Assembly (NCBI GenBank): GCA_937867335.1 | Contig: CALMKX010000265.1 | Location: 1 to 50,839, forward strand | From: an uncultured Acidobacteriota bacterium | GTDB lineage: Bacteria; Acidobacteriota; Thermoanaerobaculia; Multivoradales; SZUA-115 | Length of the DNA: 50,839 bases | Reading direction: 5' to 3' | Part shown: positions 1 through 7,446 of the stretch, in pieces | Layout: the number at the start of each line of letters is the position of its first letter | Position numbering within the stretch: position 1 is the first letter of the stretch | The notes under the pieces: generated by a model | Told to the model about the DNA's origin: nothing | The model's input: the letters and a program-made list of their open reading frames with translations, nothing else | The model's database searches: none | Position numbers and translations under genes: made by a program

Positions 1-3000
1 AGCCAGGCGGTGACGGTGAATGTCCGTACCGCCACCGACTTCGCGCTCCAGGTGAGCCCGTCTCTCGCCACCGTCGACCCGGGAGGGAGCGCCACCTACA
101 GCTTGTCTGTCTCGGCGGATACCGCGGTGGCCGGGGGAGTCGGCCTCTCGATCACCGATTTGCCGGCCGGCGTGAGCGCGAGCTTCGGCTCGCCGACGAT
201 CCAGGTGGGCGAGAGCTCGACCCTGGTGCTCAGTACCACCCCGACCCTGGCTGCGGGCACCTACGACCTGACCATCACCGGAACCGGCGGGGGCTTGAGC
301 CGCTCGGTGGTGGTTCAGCTGGCGGTCAACTCGGGAGAGGAGCCGATCCTCACCACGATCAGCCCAGACTCCTTCATCAGCGGTGGCCACACCCGGGTGA
401 CGGTCACCGGCCAGCGTCTCACTGGCGCCAGCCTGTCGATCGCCACCGAGCAGACCGATCCGGACAACCCGGTGTCGCGCATCTTCCCGGGAGTGCAGCT
501 GATTTCGATCAACGCCGCGGGAACTTCGATGGAAGTGGATATCGACGCCTCGGACAGCCGCATTCTGGATTTCTACAACCTGGTCGTGGACAACGGCGTC
601 GGCAAGGCGGCGATCCAGTTCCGGGTGTTGCCGCCAGGTCCCCTGGTGGATGCCTGGACGCCGGCAGAGCCCGAAGTCAACCACATGTACGTGTTGGCGA
701 TCTCCGGTCGCAACCTGCGCGGAGTGACTCTCTCGGCCGTGCCAGCGGGGCGGGTCAGCCTGTTCGGGGTCGACGCCTCCCAGGCGGATCACGTCAACGC
801 GCTGCTCGAGGTTCCCGAGGGAACTCCCACCGGAGAGATCACCATCATCGTTTCGGACAGCTTCGGCCGACAAGCGCAGATACCGATCACCATCGTTCCG
901 GATCACAACTCCCGGTTGCTGGCGCAGAACCTCATGATGCACGAGGGCGAGCTCGCTTCGCGGAGCGGCTCCGCGATGATGCCGAAGGACGTCTACTTCC
1001 AGGAGTTCTCGGTGCGGGACCCGGACTTGAGTGAAGCCAACGAGCTCGGGCTGAGGGTGGTGCGCTTGAGCGAGGAGCGCATGCAGCTTGCACTGCGCGC
1101 CAACAAATCCTTCTCGTTCAGCCTCTATGTGCGCCTCACCTACACGCTGGTGGACTACAACTGGCAGCAGGCGTTCCTCTTCGATCCGCTGACCGGCGCC
1201 ATCGGAGACGCGGTGCTCCAGGGGTTGGGTCTGGGCGACCACAAGCTGATGGGCGCTTTCATCTTGTCCTTCCACGTCCGGATCGATCTGACTGTCTACT
1301 TCCGACTCACCAACACGGGCTTCTCCACGCCGCGCTTCTGTATCGAGATCACCTCCGGGATCGAAGTCACCGGTTTCGACGGCTTCGCCTTCAACCGCAG
1401 CTACTGTGTGTTCGGAGGCTGGCACGCGTTCGGTACGGGTTCGCTGGACTCGGGGAGCATCGATGGAGGCGACTGCGCTCACACCGCGCCGGTCGGGGGC
1501 CCGGAGCAAGGGTTCATCCTCGCCGATGTGCAGCAGTCGCAGTGCTGTGCGCAGCCGCTTTCCATCGCCATGCGGGGATCGACCTTCACCGGCCTGACGT
1601 TCGGCCGATCCTTCGATACCGTGACCCCCAACGCCGGCCGCACCACGCCGAATGCCGAGTGCTCGTGCGATGTTCGCATCACCGAGCGGCCCAGCTGCCT
1701 GGTCAAGGGTCGAGATCGTACCCTCCATGCAGTGGGTACTCCTTCCGGAGGCACCTACAGCTGGACCGTTCCGGAAGGATCGAGTCATGTTTCGATCGTC
1801 GGCGCTGCCAATAGCGATCAAGTCCAGGTGCGTACTACATCGCCCAGTGCGGAGGCCTTCGACGTTACTCTGCGCGTGGTTTACCAACCGCCGAACCAAC
1901 AAGAAGGCTGCGTCCTCAACTACCTGATCTCGGCGATCGATGCGCAGACGGCGTTCCGGGCTTCCGGTCAACTCGATTCTGACTTCAACTACAGCCAGGT
2001 CACCAATGCCGTGCAAACGGGCCTGCCCAACCTGGGTTTGACCAACTTCGGCTCACCTGCAGGCGCAACCGGCTTCTACAACAACACGCAGGTCAAGGGC
2101 ACGGTGAGCCCGTGCGATCCCAGGATGGAGTGCGCCTTCGACCTCAAGCGCGAACGCTCGGGCGTGGCCTTGATGTGGGACGAGGGAAACCAGCTCACCG
2201 AGCCGATTCTGCCCATTCACTGCCCGGGTGCCTGGTGCAACGATGACCAGGTCCAGACCGACGAGGACCTCCTTCAGGACGGGCCTCCAGGTTGCGGCAT
2301 CTACTCTCTCGACACTCCTGGCTTCGGCTTCGACCTGGGCAATGCCTGCGGCCTCGGGGAGAAAGGCTTTCACAAGCTGCTGTGCTTGAACTTCCGGGAG
2401 TGGGTGACGGTGGACGGAGAACAAGCCACCGATTACCTCCCCTGGTTCGCGAGCGTCCGGCTGCGTTGCGACGGTTCGGTGTGGAGTCGAGTGCCTGGAG
2501 GTACCGGCAACGTGGTGGGCCCCGGGGCGTTGAACTGCGATGAGGGCGCGGTGACGGGCAGCGCCAAAGCGTTCGTGTCCCCGGTGGAGCGAGCCCAATC
2601 GGCAGCGCCTGCCGTCCGCGGAGAGCGTTCGGTCGCCGATCTCCTGGCCGAGCTGCGCTCCAAGGCCCCCTCGGAACGGATCGAGGCCAGCCGGGCTCTC
2701 GCGCGGCTGGGAATCGTCGAACCGCTGGCAGCGGCAGAGCGGAGCCGCTTGGTCGAAGGGCTGATGGCAGCGGCGCGGATCACGCGGCCCCGCTATCCGG
2801 TCGACTCCACGCCGGCCCTGGCTCTCGAGCTCCTGGGCCGGTTGCAGGTGATCGAGGGCATCCCCTTGCTTCTCGAGCGGGTCCTGGACGACTTCCCTCG
2901 GGTGCAGCCGATCACCGAGCCTCGTCTCCCGGTGGCTGCCGAGGCTTTGACGGCGCTCGGTAGCGCGGCGGTCCGGCCGATTCTCGAACGTGTGAGCAGT

Positions 3001-3147
3001 GCCAGCGAGGAGGAGTGGCGAGTGTTGTCCGGCGTGCTCAAGAACATCGCCAACCGCACCGCAGTTCGCCAGGCGATCCAGGAACTTCTGCAGCAGGAGG
3101 GCGGATCCACGGTGGCGGCAAGGCGACTCGCCGGAGTCCTCCGCTAG
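1..3147 (+). CDS. Large secreted Ig-like/IPT protein with C-terminal HEAT-like repeats, 5' end missing
   Basis: The reading frame is open from base 1, so the true start lies upstream and this is a C-terminal part of at least 1,048 codons. The first ~105 visible residues form an Ig-like domain of the kind seen in bacterial surface proteins (ADFALQVSPS..., 'GTYDLTITG'). It is followed by an IPT/TIG-like segment ('LTTISPDSFISGGHTRVTVTG') and a second related segment. The middle (about residues 330-860) is Cys-rich and not assignable by eye; it includes an Ig-like stretch starting 'CLVKGRDRTLHAVGTPSGG'. The last ~180 residues are helical with HEAT-like repeats ('EALTALGSAAVRPILERV'). The gene is followed directly by a UUCG-loop terminator. 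The protein is probably exported and displayed. No enzymatic motif was seen. Confident that it codes; function unknown. Confidence 0.85.
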   Translation, partial: SQAVTVNVRTATDFALQVSPSLATVDPGGSATYSLSVSADTAVAGGVGLSITDLPAGVSASFGSPTIQVGESSTLVLSTTPTLAAGTYDLTITGTGGGLSRSVVVQLAVNSGEEPILTTISPDSFISGGHTRVTVTGQRLTGASLSIATEQTDPDNPVSRIFPGVQLISINAAGTSMEVDIDASDSRILDFYNLVVDNGVGKAAIQFRVLPPGPLVDAWTPAEPEVNHMYVLAISGRNLRGVTLSAVPAGRVSLFGVDASQADHVNALLEVPEGTPTGEITIIVSDSFGRQAQIPITIVPDHNSRLLAQNLMMHEGELASRSGSAMMPKDVYFQEFSVRDPDLSEANELGLRVVRLSEERMQLALRANKSFSFSLYVRLTYTLVDYNWQQAFLFDPLTGAIGDAVLQGLGLGDHKLMGAFILSFHVRIDLTVYFRLTNTGFSTPRFCIEITSGIEVTGFDGFAFNRSYCVFGGWHAFGTGSLDSGSIDGGDCAHTAPVGGPEQGFILADVQQSQCCAQPLSIAMRGSTFTGLTFGRSFDTVTPNAGRTTPNAECSCDVRITERPSCLVKGRDRTLHAVGTPSGGTYSWTVPEGSSHVSIVGAANSDQVQVRTTSPSAEAFDVTLRVVYQPPNQQEGCVLNYLISAIDAQTAFRASGQLDSDFNYSQVTNAVQTGLPNLGLTNFGSPAGATGFYNNTQVKGTVSPCDPRMECAFDLKRERSGVALMWDEGNQLTEPILPIHCPGAWCNDDQVQTDEDLLQDGPPGCGIYSLDTPGFGFDLGNACGLGEKGFHKLLCLNFREWVTVDGEQATDYLPWFASVRLRCDGSVWSRVPGGTGNVVGPGALNCDEGAVTGSAKAFVSPVERAQSAAPAVRGERSVADLLAELRSKAPSERIEASRALARLGIVEPLAAAERSRLVEGLMAAARITRPRYPVDSTPALALELLGRLQVIEGIPLLLERVLDDFPRVQPITEPRLPVAAEALTALGSAAVRPILERVSSASEEEWRVLSGVLKNIANRTAVRQAIQELLQQEGGSTVAARRLAGVLR

Positions 3148-3165
3148 GTTCTCCCGCCTCGTTCC

Positions 3166-3189
3166 GGGTGCCGGCTTCGGCCGGCACCC
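3166..3189 (+). terminator. Intrinsic terminator with UUCG tetraloop
   Basis: A perfect 10-bp stem, GGGTGCCGGC (3166-3175) pairing with GCCGGCACCC (3180-3189), closed by a TTCG loop and followed by a pyrimidine-rich tail (GTCTTCCTCT). It sits 18 bases after the stop of the upstream secreted protein gene. Confidence 0.8.
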
Positions 3190-3270
3190 GTCTTCCTCTC
3201 GCCTTCCATCGCATCTTGGCAAAAAGGCTTATCATGGGGTCCACAACTCGCCTCAAGGAGGACCCCGGTG

Positions 3271-4200
3271 ATGAGCCTCGAGCGACCCGTGTCTTCGTTC
3301 GGTGTCTTTCTCCGCGCCCTGCCTCTGCTCGCGTTCCTCTTGCCGGCGAGTGCCGGCGCCTGGGCGCAGACCGGTACGCTGATCTTCGCCGACGGCTTCG
3401 AAAGCGGCGACACCTCGGCCTGGGCGCAAACGGTGCAGCCACCGACCCTGCCGGTGTGCAACTGTTATTTCTCGCCCGATTGCCTGACCGGCAACTTCTG
3501 CGATTGGGGGGTGCTGACCTCGGAGGACAACTGCTTCTGGGCGATCCCCAAGCCCCAGGGTGGGCCCGGGTCGGGCTGTACCACAGACTTCGAGGGCCCC
3601 TGGGCTGCGGGCATCTGCGACGGCTACTGCGTGCCCTCCAGCCGCGGCTCGCGCTATGCCACCGAGAACCGGGAAATGCTGCTCGAAGCCATCTCGATGT
3701 GGGGCACGGCCATCCTTGAGCCCTCGGCCGAAGGCGGCGGGCCGGTGGACCCGGTGATGGCCACCCGCGCCCTGGCTCTGCCGTTCGTGGGCAGCCACAC
3801 CGCTCTCGAGCTCGGCCGCCACACCAACGAGGTGCTCACCCTGGCGGCCTCGGCGGACTTCTACCACCACTTCTGCGCCTACGAGATGAACCCGGTGGCC
3901 ACCCAGCACGAGATCGGCATCGACCTCTCCTCGGACCCCTGCCGGCTGGAGGCCGGCTGGATCGCCCTCGATGCCTTGAGCTCGGAGATCCGCCAGCCGG
4001 GCACGGCGGTGTTGGTTCTGGGGCAGATCCCGCAGTTCTGCCCCAGCTGGCAGGGAGTGGCCGGCACCCGCTGCGGCGTGGGCGATGCCGCGCTTTCCTG
4101 CCTGGCCCGCCGCATCGAGGACCTCGCCCGCTACCTCACCACTCCCAGCGAGGCGGCCTGGGCCGAGCTCTTCGCCAACGTGGGCGCGGGCGAACGGTAG
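3271..4200 (+). CDS. Secreted protein of unknown function with N-terminal DGFESG tag
   Basis: 309 aa. ATG 3271 is preferred over the adjacent GTG 3268 because AAGGAGG lies 9 nt upstream. A signal peptide (RALPLLAFLLPASAGAWA) is followed at once by 'IFADGFESGDTSAWAQ', a tag that is repeated near the C-terminus of the LVIVD protein encoded at 42376-44913. The next ~60 residues are Cys-rich (CNCYF, CLTGNFC, CTTDFEG, CDGYC). The rest is a mixed alpha/beta domain with Asn/Asp/His but no catalytic motif I recognise. It ends 10 nt before the FG-GAP/ASPIC gene, so the two are likely co-transcribed. Function unknown. Confidence 0.85.
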   Translation: MSLERPVSSFGVFLRALPLLAFLLPASAGAWAQTGTLIFADGFESGDTSAWAQTVQPPTLPVCNCYFSPDCLTGNFCDWGVLTSEDNCFWAIPKPQGGPGSGCTTDFEGPWAAGICDGYCVPSSRGSRYATENREMLLEAISMWGTAILEPSAEGGGPVDPVMATRALALPFVGSHTALELGRHTNEVLTLAASADFYHHFCAYEMNPVATQHEIGIDLSSDPCRLEAGWIALDALSSEIRQPGTAVLVLGQIPQFCPSWQGVAGTRCGVGDAALSCLARRIEDLARYLTTPSEAAWAELFANVGAGER

Positions 4201-4210
4201 CAGGCGGCGC

Positions 4211-5836
4211 GTGGTCGTTGCGGCCCTGCTCGGCGCCGTGCTCGCGGCACCGGCCGGCTCCTGGCACTTCACCGAGGTGGCGGCGAGCGCCGGCGTTCTG
4301 GTGGAGCACGACTTCGTGCAGGGCATCAACGGTGCGCCGCGGATCATGGCGGGCGGGGCGGCGGCGGGCGACCTCGACGGCGACGGCTGGCCGGACCTGC
4401 TCACCCTGCGCGGGGATCTCGACCCGCCGCTCGTCGCCTTCCGCAACCGCGGGGACGGCCGCTTCGACGACGTGACGGCCGCCTGGGGACTGAGGCTCCC
4501 GGGCGGGGTGATTCCCAACGGCGTGGTACTCGGGGATGTGGACGGCAACGGCTGGCTGGATGTGCTGCTGGGCGGCCAGGAAGGCTTCGGGCCGCGCCTC
4601 TTCCTCAACCAGGGCGGGCATTTCGTCGACGCCACGGCGGCTTCCGGTCTCGCCTCGATGCGGGACAGCTGGTCTCTGGCGCTCGGGGATATCGACGCCG
4701 ACGGCGACCTGGACCTCGCCCTCGGCCATTGGAGCGTGGGCCGGGGCGGCGCGGGGCATCTGTGGCAGAACGACGGCCAGGGCCATTTCCGCGACATCGG
4801 CGGGCCGGCGGGCATCGATGCCGCTTTCACGGGGATCGACTGGAGCTTCACGCCGAGCTTCGGGGACCTCGACGGCGACGGCCGGCCGGAGCTGCTGTTC
4901 GCGGCGGATTTCGGCACCAGCCGGGTGTTCCACAACCAAGGCGGCGGCCGTTTCGTGGCGACCACCGGCCCGGAGATCACCGACGAGAACGGCATGGGCT
5001 CGGCCCTGGGAGACTTCGACAACGACGGCGACCTGGACTGGTTCGTGGCCAGCATCTGGGACCCGAACGGTGTGGCCGAGAGCGACTGGGGCGTCACCGG
5101 CAACCGCCTCTACCGCAACCGCGGCGATGGCCGCTTCGAAGACGCCACCGAGACGGCCGGGGTTCGCCAGGGCTACTGGGGTTGGGGCAGCAGCTTCGGC
5201 GACTTCGACAACGACGGCTTCCTGGACATCTTCCACGTCAACGGCTTCTCGGCCTTCTTCGCCAGCGAGTTCCACGAGGACCCTGCCCGCCTCTTCGTGA
5301 ACCGCGGCGACGGCACCTTCACCGAGCGCTCGGCCGAGCTCGGCGTGGCGGATACCGGCCAGGGCCGGGGGATCGTCTGCTTCGACTACGACCGCGACGG
5401 CGACCTCGACCTCTTCGTGCAGAACAACCAGGGCCCCACTCGCCTGTTCCGCAACGACGGCGGCAACGCCGGGCATTTCCTGGCCGTGCGGCTCCTGGGG
5501 CGCTCGCCGAACACTTCGGCCGTGGGCGCTCGGCTGTATCTGCGCGCCGGGGGGCGCACCCAGATGCGAGAGCTCGCGGCCGGCAGCAACTACCTCTCGG
5601 CCAATCCCATCGAGGCCCACTTCGGCCTGGGCGGCGCCACCCGCATCGACGAGCTGCGGGTGCGCTGGCCGGACGGCAGCTGGAGCCTGGAGCGAGACCT
5701 GGCGGTGGATCAGCTGCTGGTGCTCGGCGAACCCGGAATCGGGGTGGCGGTGCCGCTGCTCGGCAGCTCGAGCCTGCTCCTGCTGAGCGTCGTGCTGGCG
5801 GCCTGCGGAGTGCTGGCCTTGCGCCTTAGGGCTTGA
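4211..5836 (+). CDS. Secreted FG-GAP/VCBS repeat protein with ASPIC/UnbV domain (CRTAC1-like)
   Basis: About 541 aa from GTG 4211, which gives a signal peptide (VVVAALLGAVLAAPAGS). The frame is open further upstream, overlapping the previous gene, so the start is uncertain. At least seven FG-GAP Ca-binding loops follow: GDLDGDGWPD, GDVDGNGWLD, GDIDADGDLD, GDLDGDGRPE, GDFDNDGDLD, GDFDNDGFLD and FDYDRDGDLD. They should build an extracellular beta-propeller. An ASPIC/UnbV domain comes next (HFLAVRLLGRSPNTSAVGARL... RVRWPDGSW). The C-terminus is a hydrophobic segment ending LALRLRA, preceded by 'VPLLG', which looks like a sorting or anchoring tail. Such proteins are common, mostly uncharacterised surface proteins of Acidobacteriota and Planctomycetota. 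Confidence 0.88.
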   Translation: MVVAALLGAVLAAPAGSWHFTEVAASAGVLVEHDFVQGINGAPRIMAGGAAAGDLDGDGWPDLLTLRGDLDPPLVAFRNRGDGRFDDVTAAWGLRLPGGVIPNGVVLGDVDGNGWLDVLLGGQEGFGPRLFLNQGGHFVDATAASGLASMRDSWSLALGDIDADGDLDLALGHWSVGRGGAGHLWQNDGQGHFRDIGGPAGIDAAFTGIDWSFTPSFGDLDGDGRPELLFAADFGTSRVFHNQGGGRFVATTGPEITDENGMGSALGDFDNDGDLDWFVASIWDPNGVAESDWGVTGNRLYRNRGDGRFEDATETAGVRQGYWGWGSSFGDFDNDGFLDIFHVNGFSAFFASEFHEDPARLFVNRGDGTFTERSAELGVADTGQGRGIVCFDYDRDGDLDLFVQNNQGPTRLFRNDGGNAGHFLAVRLLGRSPNTSAVGARLYLRAGGRTQMRELAAGSNYLSANPIEAHFGLGGATRIDELRVRWPDGSWSLERDLAVDQLLVLGEPGIGVAVPLLGSSSLLLLSVVLAACGVLALRLRA

Positions 5837-5837
5837 G

Positions 5838-5886
5838 AAAAAAAGATCCCCGAGCCGGCGCGTAGCCGGGCGACCGGCTCGGGGAT
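5838..5886 (-). terminator. Strong minus-strand intrinsic terminator
   Basis: A perfect 13-bp inverted repeat, ATCCCCGAGCCGG (5846-5858) and CCGGCTCGGGGAT (5874-5886), with a 15-nt loop. Seven A residues at 5838-5844 become a U-tract directly after the stem on the minus strand. On the + strand there is no T-run, so it reads as a terminator of minus-strand transcription, although no minus-strand gene is visible upstream of it. Confidence 0.65.
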
Positions 5887-6185
5887 GAGGGAGGGTTGCG
5901 TCGTCCGCCAGCCCATGAGGGGCGGGGCGTGCGAGCACGCTCGCGTCGGTGAGCATCGGGCCGAGCCGGCTGGTGGAAGCCGAGCGGGCTCTCGCCGGTC
6001 CGCGGCGCCCTCGACAAGGCGACCGAGGAGGGGCACGGAAGGATTGGGCAGCGCGGCTCGAGTTGAACCTGTCAGGCGACAACCCGCCGGATCGGCGCCG
6101 ATGCTCTCCTGTTCTGGAAGGCGCTTTTTCCCGCGAGAACCCTTCAGGAAAATTTCACCCGGGGCAGCGATCGGAGGCGGGAGAG

Positions 6186-6231
6186 AAAAAAAGTCCCGGA
6201 ACCCTCGCTTTCGGGGGCGAGGGCCCCGGGA
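6186..6231 (-). terminator. Second minus-strand intrinsic terminator
   Basis: Nested stem TCCCGG (6194-6199) with CCGGGA (6226-6231) and CCCTCGC (6202-6208) with GCGAGGG (6217-6223). On the minus strand it is followed by U7 (A7 at 6186-6192 on +). The flank GAGAAAAAAAG is identical to that of the terminator at 5838-5886. Confidence 0.6.
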
Positions 6232-6430
6232 GGGGAAGTGGGCTTCCAGGGCGGCTGCGCCGAGAGCGGCCTCGGCGGCACCCCAGTCGCCCGAGCCAGG
6301 CGTGGGGGGAGCTGCCGTCGGCTACCGGGGCTCCCCTTCCTCCTGTCTTGAGAAGCGAGAGAACTCGCCCGCAGCGATAAGAGACCCAAGAGTTTTCTCG
6401 GGCCTGGGGAGCGGGAGCCGCGGCGCCGGC

Positions 6431-6449
6431 TTGTTCAGCTTTTGTTCAG
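6431..6449 (+). promoter_or_regulatory. 11-bp-spaced direct repeat, PhoB/OmpR-type operator candidate
   Basis: TTGTTCAG occurs at 6431-6438 and again at 6442-6449, an 11-bp period, 56 nt before the PAP2-like gene. Two half-sites one helical turn apart are typical of PhoB/PhoP-family response regulators, and GTTCA is close to the half-site described for actinobacterial PhoP. The link to phosphate control is inference. Confidence 0.4.
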
Positions 6450-6504
6450 GGGCCGAGTGCAGAGTGGGCGGAGAGTCCAATAGCGGGCTCGAGAGAGGAA
6501 GCGC

Positions 6505-7431
6505 ATGAGAGCTGCCTTGGCGAGGCGAGGCCTGCTGTTGGCCTCTTTGTTGGTCGGGGGCGAAGTCCAAGCCGTAGCACCGCCGCCCACGAGCGGCTTC
6601 TCGCTCGGTCTCGATCGCCAGGCTCCGGCCAGAGCGTTCCACCTCCTGCCCGCGACGCCGGCTCAAGCCCCGCCCGCCGGGGCCGTCCAGCTGCCCCAGG
6701 GGCCCGTCCAACGGCAAGCCAATGTGTTTCGGATCTTCAGCCAGGACAGCCTCGCCCTGCTCGAGGCGCCGAGGTACTGGCGCCGTTCGCAGTGGGCCCG
6801 CTTCGGCCTCGGGTTGATGGCGGTGGCCGTGGTGCACCAGTTCGACGGGCAGATTCGCCATGCCCTGCGCGGCTCCATCGCCGATGGAGGCGACGGCAAC
6901 GCGAGCAAGATCCGCCCCCTGGGGCAGGAAGGAAGCCTGGCCGTGGTGGGCCTCGCCTATCTGGCCGGCAAGGCCTTCCACCGCCCGGAGTGGCAGGAGG
7001 CCGCGCGCGACGCGGCCGAGGCCAGCTTCCTCACCTCGGGGCTGGTGGTGCCGGCGCTCAAGGGGACCTTCGGCCGCAGCCGGCCGAACTCGGGCGCTTC
7101 CTCGAGCCGTTTCCGGCTCTTTTCGGGTGGGACGTCGTTCCCCTCGGGAGAGGCGGCTCAGGCCTTCACGGTCGCCGCCGTGTTCGCGGCGCACAGCGAG
7201 TCTCGCTGGGCGAAAGCCCTGTGGTGGGCCGCCGCGGGAGTGGTTTCCTACCAGCGGCTGGAGCTCGACGCTCATTGGGCGTCCGATGTCCTGGCCGGGG
7301 CCTTGATCGGCGCCTCGATCGGGCGCTGGACGGTGCGCAGGCACCGGCCGGGGCGGGAGGATCTCGATGTCTCGATCACTCCCGCCTGGAGCCGGCACGG
7401 GCAGGGAGTCGCGGTGAGCCTGCGATGGTAG
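6505..7431 (+). CDS. PAP2-superfamily membrane phosphatase-like protein with altered C2 motif
   Basis: 308 aa, ATG 6505 behind GAGAGGAA. An N-terminal signal or anchor segment is followed by a type-2 phosphatidic-acid phosphatase fold. Motif C1 is KX6RP (K186, R193, P194). Motif C2 reads P213-S-G-E216 instead of PSGH. Motif C3 is R251-X5-H257-X3-D261. In characterised PAP2 enzymes the C3 His is the nucleophile and the C2 His the general acid, so the Glu at 216 replaces a catalytic residue. Expected substrates would be lipid phosphates or undecaprenyl/lipid A phosphates, but activity is uncertain. The 11-bp direct repeat upstream hints at phosphate-type regulation. It converges on the VWA gene with only 15 nt between the stops. 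Confidence 0.82.
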   Translation: MRAALARRGLLLASLLVGGEVQAVAPPPTSGFSLGLDRQAPARAFHLLPATPAQAPPAGAVQLPQGPVQRQANVFRIFSQDSLALLEAPRYWRRSQWARFGLGLMAVAVVHQFDGQIRHALRGSIADGGDGNASKIRPLGQEGSLAVVGLAYLAGKAFHRPEWQEAARDAAEASFLTSGLVVPALKGTFGRSRPNSGASSSRFRLFSGGTSFPSGEAAQAFTVAAVFAAHSESRWAKALWWAAAGVVSYQRLELDAHWASDVLAGALIGASIGRWTVRRHRPGREDLDVSITPAWSRHGQGVAVSLRW

Positions 7432-7446
7432 GCCTGTCGCAGCCCC

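Larger units (their letters stand above)
5837..6504. other. 668-nt non-coding stretch
   Basis: No open frame here shows the GC3 pattern or domain content of the neighbouring genes. The stretch contains two stem-loops, each preceded on the + strand by the identical run GAGAAAAAAAG (5835-5845 and 6183-6193); on the minus strand these read as stem plus U-tract terminators. It also contains a hairpin at 6306-6336 (GGGGAGC / GCTCCCC) and the promoter region of the PAP2-like gene. It may encode minus-strand small RNAs. Confidence 0.5.

Noticed and set aside
3253-6082. Very long minus-strand open frames opposite the secreted protein genes
   Set aside because: Low-complexity translations without domains; antisense shadows caused by high GC3.
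5885-6508. 207-codon plus-strand frame before the PAP2-like gene
   Set aside because: Runs through a terminator hairpin, the A-tracts and the PAP2 promoter region; Arg/Gly/Ser-rich without domain or ribosome site.
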